A stretch of 16,119 nt of DNA. Origin: UKL13-2 sp947085425. GTDB lineage: Bacteria; Pseudomonadota; Gammaproteobacteria; Burkholderiales; Usitatibacteraceae. The stretch's first letter is position 1, and each line of letters opens with the position of its first letter. The translations under genes were made by a program, and so were the position numbers. The notes under the pieces were generated by a model. The model had not been told where the DNA came from. It made no database searches and saw nothing but the letters and a program-made list of their open reading frames with translations. The DNA is taken from assembly GCA_947085425.1 (NCBI GenBank), contig CAMTWK010000031.1:1-16119 (forward strand), read 5' to 3'. This document shows positions 9,289 through 16,119 of this stretch, piece after piece.

Positions 9289-9555
9289 ATGGATGCTGTG
9301 CCTGTTAGCGTGTCAGAAATAAACGACCGTATAAAAAACTACACGCTAGAAAACACCCGGTTTTGTGGCGTGGTTCGCACATTCCTTCCTGGCAATGAGG
9401 TTGACATGGATATGTGTGTAATCGACGTTCCGGGAGACGTCAGTATTGATCCCGTCGCGTTGCGCTTTCTGGGGAATGGCCCAAAGCTGGTTGGCCTCAC
9501 CGTTGAGTTTGGACTGACGAATGACCGGCGAGTTGTGAACGTAAAACAGATTTAG
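9289..9555 (+). CDS. Small hypothetical protein (88 residues)
   Basis: The ATG at 9289 follows AAAGG at 9274-9278, a slightly long spacing. The product is 88 residues, soluble, without membrane segments or signal peptide, and rich in alternating hydrophobic stretches (FCGVVRTF, MCVIDV, VGLTVEFGL) that suggest a small beta-rich fold. An ATG at 9205 preceded by AAAAAGGGGCA would extend it to 116 residues, but the extra 28 residues look less protein-like. It is flanked by non-coding DNA on both sides and lies convergent to the diguanylate cyclase gene. No family was recognised and no function is assigned. Confidence 0.5.
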   Translation: MDAVPVSVSEINDRIKNYTLENTRFCGVVRTFLPGNEVDMDMCVIDVPGDVSIDPVALRFLGNGPKLVGLTVEFGLTNDRRVVNVKQI

Positions 9556-9860
9556 CCAGCAAAACCGGCTACGTGTACGCGTTCGGTTGATCGCCCGCTC
9601 CGACACCAAACTTTGTTTGATGCTTCAGCAAACGAACCAATTACATGAATAAATTGACCTGCCAAACCAGCATACCGTACACAAACACGGTTTATGCTTC
9701 CAAAATGCGTGAAAGTTACTTGTTATGCTTCCACCTGGGCATTGGCGAGGCTAAAAACATTGCAAATTGTCGAATACACGTACTTTTTATGATTCCGCAC
9801 TGAAATTTAATTTGGGTATCGGCACATGCCAGGCTAACGCCTTTCTTCCGACGTCAGCAA
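9556..9860. other. Gene-free gap between two convergent genes, with short direct repeats
   Basis: No open frame of note was found. TTATGCTTCCA occurs twice (9692-9702 and 9723-9733, 31 bases apart) and a near copy, TTGATGCTTCA, lies at 9617-9627. A short weak stem (GTTTG / CAAAC, 9615-9633) overlaps the near copy. No clear intrinsic terminator was found for either convergent gene. Confidence 0.45.
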
Positions 9861-11057
9861 TCAGGCCGCCACCGTCACCCGATTGCGGCCGTCGTTTTTA
9901 CTTTGATACATTGCCTTATCGGCACGTGCGATCGCGTCGTCGATATTTTCATTGTGCTCCAACACCGCCACGCCAAACGACATCATCAATTTAATTTCCA
10001 GCTCGCCGTAGGCCACGACTGATTCGACTACCGCCTGCCGAAACCGCTCAGCCAAAGCCTCTGCTGCCGGCAGATTGGTCGAGGGCAACAACAATAAAAA
10101 TTCTTCGCCGCCCCAGCGCGCCACCACGTCCTGCTGACGGCACAGGCGCTGTAACAATTCAGCTGCGTGACGAATCACGTTGTCCCCCGCTTCGTGCCCA
10201 TAACGATCATTGATCGCCTTAAAGTGGTCAATGTCGGCAATGATCAATGCGATCGGCTCGTTACGGCGACGGGCGCGAACAATTTCCTGGCGCGCACGCT
10301 CGAGTAAATTGCGACGATTCGACAGACCGGTCAACGAGTCCTGCGTGGCCAGTTGCAGCAGTTTATTTTCCGCCTTGCGCACCGAATTGTAATAAAACCG
10401 GGCGGTATACGACGCCATCATAAACACCACCACCACGTTAAACCCGTGCACCACCCATAAGCCGATATCGCTCAGCGGCGCGACTATTCCGATCAATCGT
10501 GAAGCGGTATGCAAGCCCAGATAAAACGCGATCAACACCAACAACAACGAAACCACTGTCGACAGCCGCGTGCTCACCACAATCGCCGGGATAAACATCA
10601 ACAAGTAATAGTGAAAGCCGCTGTCCCAACCGACCAACATGGTGCCAATCGCCGCGTGGCCAAGCACTTCAACCCAAATCAGAGTCAGTGCCAGCATATT
10701 GTGGCGCCTCGACACCAGCCAATAGGCGGCAATGTACAGGCTGATGCTGACGACGTTCATCCAGGCCAGCACAAACGAATCAAAAATCAGGAACAACACA
10801 AAAAAAGCGAAATCTATCACCGCCGCGACCACGATGACACGTCGCACCATTAACCAAAATGCGTTGCGTGCAAGTTTGCTGGCTGGGTTTTCAGTGACAG
10901 AGTAATCGACTGACTTCAATTGTTGCCCATTTGGTTTAATTTTTGATGCATCGGGCATGAACGACCGAGTAAACAGCGCGTTGATTGGTTGGCGCCGGAA
11001 AATCGAATGCGTTGGTTGATTGGTTGGTGAACTACGGGCTGCCTTGCCTGGCACCAT
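9861..11057 (-). CDS. Membrane-bound diguanylate cyclase (GGDEF domain)
   Basis: The protein makes cyclic di-GMP from two GTP at the inner membrane. Six hydrophobic segments lie at about residues 73-92, 95-115, 121-142, 149-162, 167-185 and 198-222 (numbered from ATG at 11057), forming an unclassified membrane sensor region. A short linker leads to the GGDEF domain from about 235 (DSLTGLSNRR at 240-249). The active site GGEEF is at 316-320, metal ligand Asp275 lies in IADID, and the inhibitory I-site RxxD is R307-D310, five residues before GGEEF, so product inhibition is expected. All residues for activity are present. A start at ATG 10958 (residue 34) is equally possible: the first 33 residues look low in structure and neither start has a good ribosome site. 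The gene lies 37 bases after the hydrolase gene on the same strand, so shared transcription is likely. Confidence 0.93.
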   Translation of the reverse strand: MVPGKAARSSPTNQPTHSIFRRQPINALFTRSFMPDASKIKPNGQQLKSVDYSVTENPASKLARNAFWLMVRRVIVVAAVIDFAFFVLFLIFDSFVLAWMNVVSISLYIAAYWLVSRRHNMLALTLIWVEVLGHAAIGTMLVGWDSGFHYYLLMFIPAIVVSTRLSTVVSLLLVLIAFYLGLHTASRLIGIVAPLSDIGLWVVHGFNVVVVFMMASYTARFYYNSVRKAENKLLQLATQDSLTGLSNRRNLLERARQEIVRARRRNEPIALIIADIDHFKAINDRYGHEAGDNVIRHAAELLQRLCRQQDVVARWGGEEFLLLLPSTNLPAAEALAERFRQAVVESVVAYGELEIKLMMSFGVAVLEHNENIDDAIARADKAMYQSKNDGRNRVTVAA

Positions 11058-11094
11058 TATCCCGCTTAATTATTGTTATACCGTTGATGCGCGG

Positions 11095-12000
11095 TTATTT
11101 CCCGCGCAAATTTTTGTTGAAAAAGTCAATCGTGCGTCCCCACGCCAATTTGGCCGCCGCCTCATCAAACCGTGGCGTGGTGTCGTTGTTAAAGCCATGT
11201 TGGGTGTTGGCATACATAAACATTTCGTATTTGCTGCCCGCTGCTTTGAGTGCGGTTTCAAAAGCCGGCCAGCCTGCGTTGATGCGTTCGTCGTTGCCGG
11301 CATAGTGAATCATAATCGGCGCTTTGATTTTAGGCACGTCCTCGGTTTTGGCTGCGCTGCCATAAAACGGCACCGCCGCAGCGAGATCCGGCAATTGTGT
11401 CGCCAGAAAATTGGCCATGCTGCCGCCAAAACAAAAACCGACCACGCCGATTTTGCCGCTGCCCTCGGCCAACGTTTTGATGTGGGCATGGGCGGCGATA
11501 AAGTCGGCACGCACCTTGGTTTGATCGAGCTTGCCAAACAATTCGCGCGCTTTATCCTCATCACCCGGATACCCTCCCAACGGCGTGAGTGCGTCCGGGG
11601 CAAAAGCGATGAAATTATCCAACGCGACACGCCGGGCGATGTCTTCAATGTGTGGGTTCAGTCCCCGGTTTTCGTGGATCACCAACACGGCTGGTAATTT
11701 GCCGGTCATTTTTGCCGGCATCACCAGGTAACCCTTCATCTTGCCGCTGCCATCGGGAGAGGCGTACTCAACCATCTTGGCAACAATACGCGGGTCATCT
11801 TTTTTGATCTGCTGCGCCAACACAAAATTCGGACTGAGCATTTCCAACAACATGGTCGCCGACACCCCGCCGACCGCATATTTGCTGGCGCCCGCCAAAA
11901 AACCACGGCGGTCAATGGTGCCGTGCACATACTGATCAAACAGTTTTAATACGGCCGGATCAAAGTCGGCGGTGGTTAATCTGGTTTTATTGGCTTGCAT
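11095..12000 (-). CDS. Tat-exported dienelactone hydrolase family protein
   Basis: This is an alpha/beta hydrolase of the dienelactone hydrolase family with 301 residues. A twin-arginine motif, DRRGFLAG (residues 30-37), is followed by a hydrophobic stretch and likely cleavage near 61-63 (LAQ), so the enzyme should act in the periplasm. Catalytic residues visible: nucleophile Cys190 in GFCFGG, Glu110 in HENRG, Asp237 in GNDERI and His268 in QHGF; Cys in place of Ser is typical of the family. The substrate is unknown and dienelactone itself is not implied. The start at ATG 12000 is chosen because AGGA sits 7 bases upstream; an ATG at 12021 lacks such a site. It is divergent from the molybdenum hydroxylase operon across a 160-base gap and followed by the diguanylate cyclase gene. 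Confidence 0.92.
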   Translation of the reverse strand: MQANKTRLTTADFDPAVLKLFDQYVHGTIDRRGFLAGASKYAVGGVSATMLLEMLSPNFVLAQQIKKDDPRIVAKMVEYASPDGSGKMKGYLVMPAKMTGKLPAVLVIHENRGLNPHIEDIARRVALDNFIAFAPDALTPLGGYPGDEDKARELFGKLDQTKVRADFIAAHAHIKTLAEGSGKIGVVGFCFGGSMANFLATQLPDLAAAVPFYGSAAKTEDVPKIKAPIMIHYAGNDERINAGWPAFETALKAAGSKYEMFMYANTQHGFNNDTTPRFDEAAAKLAWGRTIDFFNKNLRGK

Positions 12001-12007
12001 GATGGCA

Positions 12008-12011
12008 TCCT
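12008..12011 (-). promoter_or_regulatory. Ribosome binding site deciding the hydrolase start
   Basis: AGGA on the minus strand, 7 bases before ATG at 12000. It overlaps the first codons of the longer reading that would start at 12021, which favours the shorter protein. Confidence 0.6.
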
Positions 12012-12092
12012 GTTTCTTCATGTCAATCGGGATGTCGAGTTTGCCGTGATTGCCGCAAAATCGCCAGTGGCTCCGCGTTGACGACCGTCATT

Positions 12093-12121
12093 TATTTCAA
12101 TTACGAGGTTGCGTTCATAAT
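12093..12121 (+). promoter_or_regulatory. Weak candidate promoter of the molybdenum hydroxylase operon
   Basis: CATAAT at 12116-12121 matches the -10 consensus at five of six positions and lies 39 bases before the start codon. The corresponding -35 region is poor (TATTTC at 12093-12098 for a 17-base spacer). The divergent region 12001-12160 must also hold the promoter of the hydrolase gene, for which no clear match was found. Confidence 0.25.
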
Positions 12122-12149
12122 TAACATGGGTCTGAACATTTATTCGCAC

Positions 12150-12153
12150 AGGA
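12150..12153 (+). promoter_or_regulatory. Ribosome binding site of the [2Fe-2S] subunit gene
   Basis: AGGA lies 7 bases before ATG at 12161, good spacing that confirms this start. Confidence 0.6.
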
Positions 12154-12160
12154 ACACAAT

Positions 12161-12694
12161 ATGGCAAAACTAAACGTCAACGGCAACTCACGCAACTACG
12201 AGGCGGATGCAGGCACCCCGCTTTTATGGGTATTGCGCGAACAGTTGGGGCTCACCGGAAGCAAATACGGCTGTGGCATTGCCCTGTGCGGCAGTTGCAC
12301 GGTGCTGATCGACGGCGTGCCGACCCGCGCGTGTGTGCGACCGGCGGAAAGTATCAAACCAAACGAAAAAATTGTCACCATCGAAGGCCTGTCAAAAGAT
12401 GGCTCAAGCGCTTTACAAAAAGCCTGGGTGGCGCTGGATGTGCCGCAATGCGGCTTTTGCCAATCGGGCATGATCATGGCGGCGACCGCGCTGCTCAACA
12501 GCAAGCCCAATCCAACCGATCAGGAAATCGACGACGCCATGACCAATATTTGTCGATGCGGCACTTATAACCGGGTGCGGGCCGGCATCAAAATGGCGGC
12601 AAAGGAGTTGGCAAACAAACCCAAGGTCGGTGCAAAAAAAGCCGCCGCCGCCAACCCGCTCAACATTAAGCACGTCGATGGGGGTGAAATATGA
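12161..12694 (+). CDS. (2Fe-2S)-binding subunit of a xanthine-oxidase-family enzyme (IorA/CoxS-like)
   Basis: Small electron-transfer subunit of a molybdenum hydroxylase, 177 residues. The N-terminal plant-type ferredoxin fold carries Cys38, Cys43, Cys46 and Cys58 (CGIALCGSC motif). The C-terminal helical domain carries the second cluster: Cys97, Cys100, Cys131 and Cys133 (CGFCQSG and CRCGTY). All eight ligands are present. It moves electrons from the molybdenum site of the partner to an external acceptor. After residue 150 there is a Lys/Ala-rich tail (KVGAKKAAAA) beyond the conserved domain. There is no signal peptide, so export would depend on the Tat signal of the partner. Its stop TGA overlaps the partner's ATG by four bases (ATGA), indicating translational coupling. 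The closest known type is isoquinoline 1-oxidoreductase alpha, but the substrate cannot be read from the sequence. Confidence 0.95.
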   Translation: MAKLNVNGNSRNYEADAGTPLLWVLREQLGLTGSKYGCGIALCGSCTVLIDGVPTRACVRPAESIKPNEKIVTIEGLSKDGSSALQKAWVALDVPQCGFCQSGMIMAATALLNSKPNPTDQEIDDAMTNICRCGTYNRVRAGIKMAAKELANKPKVGAKKAAAANPLNIKHVDGGEI

Positions 12695-14874
12695 ACATCA
12701 CCCCCATTTCCCGACGGCGCTTTTTACAAGGTTCGGTCGCCACCGCCGGCAGTTTGGTGGTCGGTTTTCACGTGCCGTTTTTAAGTGCGGCCAACGCGCA
12801 GTCGCCGGCCGCCGTTTCCAGCGCGCCGGAAATCAACGCCTGGGTGGTGATTCAACCCAATGACAACGTGGTGATACGTATTGCCCGCTCGGAAATGGGG
12901 CAGGGCACCTTGACCGGGCTGGCGCAATTGGTGGCCGAAGAGCTCGAGTGTGATTGGGCCAAAGTCACCACCGAATATCCCACTCCGGGGCAAAGTCTGG
13001 CGCGCAAACGCCCATGGGGAAGTTTTAGCACCGGCGGCAGCCAGGGTATTCGCGGCTCGCACGATTACGTCCGAAAAGGCGGCGCGACTGCGCGTTTGAT
13101 GTTGGTTCAAGCGGCGGCTGACGAATGGAAGGTGCCGATGGCTGAATGCAACGTAGCCGCGGGTGTCATCCGCCACACCGCGTCCAAACGCAGCACGACG
13201 TTTGGCAAGATGGCGGCGGCCGCCGCCAAACTGACGCCACCGACTGAATTCAAACTCAAAGACCCGAAAGATTGGAAAATCGCCGGCCAACGATTGGCGC
13301 GTTTGGATACAGTTGATAAAACCACCGGCAAACAAATTTTTGGTATGGATTTGAATTTACCCGGAATGCTCAATGCCGCAGTGATGGCCTGCCCGGTATT
13401 TGGTGGCACCCTCAAAGCTGTTGATGATGCCGCCGTACTCAAACGCCCCGGTGTGAAAGCGGTGCTCAAGGTCGGCAACAACGCCGTGGCTGTGGTGGCG
13501 GACACTTGGTGGCGGGCCAAGACTGCATTGGACGCTTTAAAAATTGAATGGGACGCGGGTGCCAACGCCAAAGCGTCAAGCGCCAGCTTTGCCGAGGTGT
13601 TGAAGGCCGGATTATCCGCCACCGACGCCGTCATCGGCAGCCGTGTGGGTGATGCGCCGAAGGCGATTGCCAATGCCGCCCGCAAGATCGAAGCGGTCTA
13701 TTCGTATCCACATCAGAACCACGCCTGTATGGAAACCATGAACGCCACCGTGCGCTACACACCCGAGCGTTGCGAAGTGTGGGTGCCCACCCAAAACGGT
13801 GAGGCGGCGCTGGCGGCCACCGCCGACGCATCCGGTCTACCGGCGGCAAAGTGCGAAGTGTACAAATTACATTTGGGTGGCGGCTTTGGCCGACGCGGCG
13901 GCACCGACTATGTGCGCCAAGCGGTGTTGATCGCCAAACAAATGCCGGGGGTGCCAATCAAAATGATTTGGTCACGCGAAGAAGACATGGCGCAGGGCCA
14001 GTACCATCCGGTGACCCATTGCAAAATGGTGGCGGGTCTGGACGACAAGGGCGAAATCACCGGCCTACACATGCGCATTTCCGGCCAATCCATTCTGGCG
14101 GGGTTGCGTCCGGAAGCGGTTCGCGACGGCAAAGACCCGGTGGTCTTCCAGGGATTGAATTTAACCGGTGCCGAAAGTACGCTCGGTTATACCTTTGCAA
14201 ACCTGTTGGTGGATCACGCCATGCGCAATCCGCACGTGCCGCCGGGTTTCTGGCGCGGGGTGAATTTGAATCAAAACACCATTTACCTCGAATCGTTTAT
14301 CGACGAAATCGCCCACGCCACCAAACAAGATCCGTTGGCGCTGCGCCGCAAATTGATGGCCAACCACCCGAAACATTTGGCGGTGCTGGACGCGGTCGCC
14401 AAACACATTGGCTACGATAAACCGGCCCCAGCCGGGTTGTTTCGCGGCCTCGCGCAAACCATGGGTTTTGGCAGTTATGTGGCGGCGTGCGCAGAGGTGT
14501 CGGTCAGCAAAGAGGGCAAATTAAAAATCCATCGTATTGTTGCCGCCACCGATTGTGGCCATGCGGTTAATCCACAACAAATCGAAGCACAGGTGGAGGG
14601 CTCGTTTGTGTATGGATTGGGCGCGGCCTTGGTTCAGGAATGTACCGTCAAGGATGGGCGCATTGAGCAAACCAATTTCCACAACTATCCGTCGTTTATG
14701 TTGGCCGACATGCCGAAAGTCGAAACCATCATCATGGCTTCGGGTGGGTTTTGGGGCGGAGTGGGTGAGCCAACCATCGCCGTGGCCGCGCCGGCGGTGT
14801 TGAATGCCATTTTTGCGGCAACCGGTAAACGCATTCGTGATCTGCCGTTAAAGAACCACAGCCTGAAAGCGTGA
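12691..14874 (+). CDS. Molybdopterin-binding large subunit of a xanthine-oxidase-family enzyme (IorB-like), Tat-exported
   Basis: Catalytic subunit of 727 residues that binds molybdopterin cytosine dinucleotide by family analogy and hydroxylates or oxidises an aldehyde or N-heterocycle. The twin-arginine signal SRRRFLQG (residues 7-14) is followed by a hydrophobic stretch and a cleavage site after Ala36 (ANA-Q). Cofactor-binding signatures are STGGSQGIRGS starting at residue 113 and LGGGFGRRGG at 395-404. The catalytic Glu is E693 in GVGEP near the C-terminus. The length matches the single-chain IorB-type subunits rather than the xanthine dehydrogenase fusions. The start follows GGGGGTG about six bases upstream and overlaps the previous gene. 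No cytochrome c subunit, XdhC-type chaperone or cofactor gene is adjacent, so the electron acceptor and maturation factors must be encoded elsewhere. Substrate unknown. Confidence 0.95.
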   Translation: MNITPISRRRFLQGSVATAGSLVVGFHVPFLSAANAQSPAAVSSAPEINAWVVIQPNDNVVIRIARSEMGQGTLTGLAQLVAEELECDWAKVTTEYPTPGQSLARKRPWGSFSTGGSQGIRGSHDYVRKGGATARLMLVQAAADEWKVPMAECNVAAGVIRHTASKRSTTFGKMAAAAAKLTPPTEFKLKDPKDWKIAGQRLARLDTVDKTTGKQIFGMDLNLPGMLNAAVMACPVFGGTLKAVDDAAVLKRPGVKAVLKVGNNAVAVVADTWWRAKTALDALKIEWDAGANAKASSASFAEVLKAGLSATDAVIGSRVGDAPKAIANAARKIEAVYSYPHQNHACMETMNATVRYTPERCEVWVPTQNGEAALAATADASGLPAAKCEVYKLHLGGGFGRRGGTDYVRQAVLIAKQMPGVPIKMIWSREEDMAQGQYHPVTHCKMVAGLDDKGEITGLHMRISGQSILAGLRPEAVRDGKDPVVFQGLNLTGAESTLGYTFANLLVDHAMRNPHVPPGFWRGVNLNQNTIYLESFIDEIAHATKQDPLALRRKLMANHPKHLAVLDAVAKHIGYDKPAPAGLFRGLAQTMGFGSYVAACAEVSVSKEGKLKIHRIVAATDCGHAVNPQQIEAQVEGSFVYGLGAALVQECTVKDGRIEQTNFHNYPSFMLADMPKVETIIMASGGFWGGVGEPTIAVAAPAVLNAIFAATGKRIRDLPLKNHSLKA

Positions 14875-14983
14875 CAACATCAAGTTATTGTCCGTGTTGG
14901 CCTGGAATGGATGCGATGAAATAAACGTTTCTCCCCCAATGCTCTTGATGGCATTGCTCGTCGCTCGATAAAACGGTGCGCTG

Positions 14984-15094
14984 TCGGAATGACGAATTTG
15001 GTTATGGCGCGTTGAAAATATCGAAATTGACGGCAATGCACAACGGCGCAAAACACCTACAAAACCCATCCGCACTCAAAACCATGTCATTCCG
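14984..15094. repeat. Possible degenerate repeat element bounded by short inverted repeats
   Basis: CGGAATGAC (14985-14993) is matched in reverse by GTCATTCCG (15086-15094). Allowing a one-base gap, the match extends to GTC-GGAATGAC against GTCCGGAATGAC. The enclosed 92 bases hold no gene. The arms resemble the short dispersed repeats common between proteobacterial genes; that it is dispersed in this genome is not shown by the window. Confidence 0.3.
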
Positions 15095-15152
15095 GACGGT
15101 TTTTTCGTGAGGAATATCATCCGGCTAAAGCAGGAAAAATAATCACTGGCAC

Positions 15153-15328
15153 GAATGGCACTTACTTAAGCCTGTCGCCCCGGCGGAGGCCGGGATCCAA
15201 GTTTGATTGAATTAAGGGAAACATTGAAATTGGGCACCGGCCTCCGCCGGGGCGATACCAGTTAGGTTATCGACGTGCAGCGATGGTGGCGGGTTTAGCG
15301 ATGAAAAGTCCTTAAGTAAGTGCCATTC
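15153..15328. mobile_element. Nested inverted-repeat element, MITE/REP-like (176 bp)
   Basis: Outer arms of 18 bases match perfectly: GAATGGCACTTACTTAAG at 15153-15170 and its reverse complement at 15311-15328. Inner arms of 19 bases also match perfectly: TCGCCCCGGCGGAGGCCGG at 15175-15193 and its reverse complement at 15237-15255, with a 43-base centre. There is no open frame inside. The size, perfect ends and lack of coding capacity fit a non-autonomous element moved by a transposase elsewhere. No clear target-site duplication was found. It lies between convergent genes, 15 bases from the acetyltransferase stop codon, so the strong inner hairpin could end transcription from both sides. Confidence 0.65.
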
Positions 15329-15342
15329 CATGTTGCCCCCTA

Positions 15343-15900
15343 TTAATTAAGCATGATGCGATACCGCAGCCCTGGCTTGCCCCCAAACTGCAGGGGCTTG
15401 ATGAATTTCTCGTGCAGCACACCGCCATTGGCTTCGATGGTGCGTTGGGATGCGAAGTTGTCTGGATCGGTTGTAACTTCGACGTAGCGCAGACCTTCAG
15501 CCCGCGCCAGCGGAAGTGTTTCTCGCAGTGCGCGGGTTGCGTATCCAAGGTTTCGTTTGGCGGGCACCACCGCATACCCGATGTGGCCTAGGCAATGCGG
15601 CGGCAACGCTTCGGTTCCCGGTTGCCAGCGGAAACCTATGACACCGCAGAACTCACCGTCCCACATCCACTGGCGAAACCCGGGAATTCGCTTGACCGAT
15701 GTGCCATCTGGCAGTGTGACCGGGTTACCTTTGGCCTCGCGATCAATCATGCTCGCCAAGAACCCATCCGGATCGACTGCAATGCGGTCGAGTTCCTCGG
15801 CCGCCGCCACCGCGCCCCTGACGTTGTCGGCGGACCATCCCGATTGGAGTGCTGTGATGTAGGCAGGCAAGTATTCTGATGATGGCCAGATGAGTTTCAT
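15343..15900 (-). CDS. GNAT family N-acetyltransferase
   Basis: Predicted cytoplasmic acetyltransferase of 185 residues that transfers acetyl from acetyl-CoA to an amine. The acetyl-CoA loop is VPAKRNLGYATRAL at 112-125, a variant of R/Q-x-x-G-x-G/A, preceded by the beta strand LGHIGYAVV. The C-terminal DNFASQRTIEANGG (147-160) is the usual GNAT helix and turn (asparagine, then S-x-x-x-x-E-x-x-G). The N-terminal part carries a DREAKG region like predicted acetyltransferases with a short helical lead. The start at ATG 15900 is preferred; a TTG at 15924 would add eight residues, and neither has a clear ribosome site. The substrate is unknown. The gene lies about 107 bases downstream of the toxin gene end on the same strand. 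Confidence 0.88.
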   Translation of the reverse strand: MKLIWPSSEYLPAYITALQSGWSADNVRGAVAAAEELDRIAVDPDGFLASMIDREAKGNPVTLPDGTSVKRIPGFRQWMWDGEFCGVIGFRWQPGTEALPPHCLGHIGYAVVPAKRNLGYATRALRETLPLARAEGLRYVEVTTDPDNFASQRTIEANGGVLHEKFIKPLQFGGKPGLRYRIMLN

Positions 15901-16007
15901 ATTGGTCGTGAAGATGTTGCTCAAATTAAAAGGGGCAAGGACAATTTTCTTCAGGGCATCGCAAAATTGATCAAACTAACCCGTTTGATTCGAAGTGACG
16001 CGGCGAA

Positions 16008-16119
16008 CTATTTCTGTTTTGCCCAATAGCCAGGACGCCGCCTGTGATGCGCAACGGCAAGAATACGAAGCTCGTCGGCGGTGACTGCATAGGGATCGTT
16101 CGCGTCGGGCATGGCGGTC
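16008..16119 (-). CDS. RelE/ParE-family toxin, C-terminal fragment (cut by right window edge)
   Basis: The last 36 codons before TAG (16010-16008) end in DELRILAVAHHRRRPGYW plus AKQK, the characteristic final strand and tail of RelE/ParE-type toxins of type II toxin-antitoxin modules. The rest, and any antitoxin, lie to the right of the window. Compared with the usual family pattern (an aromatic-rich strand such as PYAVIYR followed by DELRIL), PYAV is followed directly by TADELRIL, so a few residues of that strand appear missing; this may be a natural variant or a small deletion. Whether the toxin is active cannot be judged from the fragment. Confidence 0.65.
   Translation of the reverse strand, partial: TAMPDANDPYAVTADELRILAVAHHRRRPGYWAKQK

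Noticed and set aside
11020..11697. 225-codon open frame on the plus strand
   Set aside because: It is antisense to the dienelactone hydrolase gene, whose catalytic residues are all present on the other strand.
14848..15075. 75-codon open frame on the minus strand at the operon's 3' end
   Set aside because: It overlaps the end of the molybdopterin subunit gene and runs through repeat-like DNA; it has no ribosome site and no domain.
15969..15990. Short hairpin (ATCAAAC / GTTTGAT) after the toxin end
   Set aside because: The stem is only 7 AT-rich pairs and no T-run follows, too weak to call a terminator.

Overview
The window carries six complete or near-complete genes and one very large gene that runs off the left edge. 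Base composition is moderately GC-rich, Shine-Dalgarno sites are present, and the content is bacterial: Tat-exported molybdenum hydroxylase, GGDEF protein, secreted SpvB/RHS protein, RelE/ParE-type toxin end, and dispersed GC-rich inverted repeats. This fits a proteobacterium, most likely a gammaproteobacterium, but nothing seen here fixes the genus.

Left half (1-8235, minus strand): one uninterrupted reading frame of 2745 codons that is still open at position 1. It encodes a secreted polymorphic-toxin-type protein. In order it has a signal peptide, two calcium-loop (FG-GAP-like) motifs, a string of Ig-like domains mixed with two jelly-roll-like modules and an NBR1-like Ig module, an SpvB-type domain holding seven FG-GAP/VCBS units, a TcdB-mid-like stretch, and the first YD (RHS) repeats. 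The RHS core end and the C-terminal effector lie outside the window. Upstream is an AT-rich promoter region with a good sigma70-type promoter whose spacer is almost entirely a 14-bp palindrome.

Middle (8236-9860): mostly non-coding. It holds a hairpin, a decayed gene fragment on the minus strand and a small gene for a protein of about 88 residues that I do not recognise. A further 300-bp gap follows.

Right half: two minus-strand genes, a Tat-exported dienelactone-hydrolase-family protein (upstream) and a six-helix membrane diguanylate cyclase (downstream), are probably co-transcribed. Divergent from them is a two-gene plus-strand operon with overlapping stop and start codons. It encodes the [2Fe-2S] and molybdopterin subunits of a xanthine-oxidase-family (isoquinoline oxidoreductase-like) enzyme. 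The large subunit has its own twin-arginine signal, so both divergent units appear to send an enzyme to the periplasm.

Beyond the operon, 14875-15342 is non-coding and repeat-rich. It contains a nested, perfectly matched inverted-repeat element of 176 bp (MITE/REP-like) placed between two convergent genes. A GNAT acetyltransferase (minus strand) and the C-terminal end of a RelE/ParE-family toxin (minus strand, cut by the right edge) close the window.
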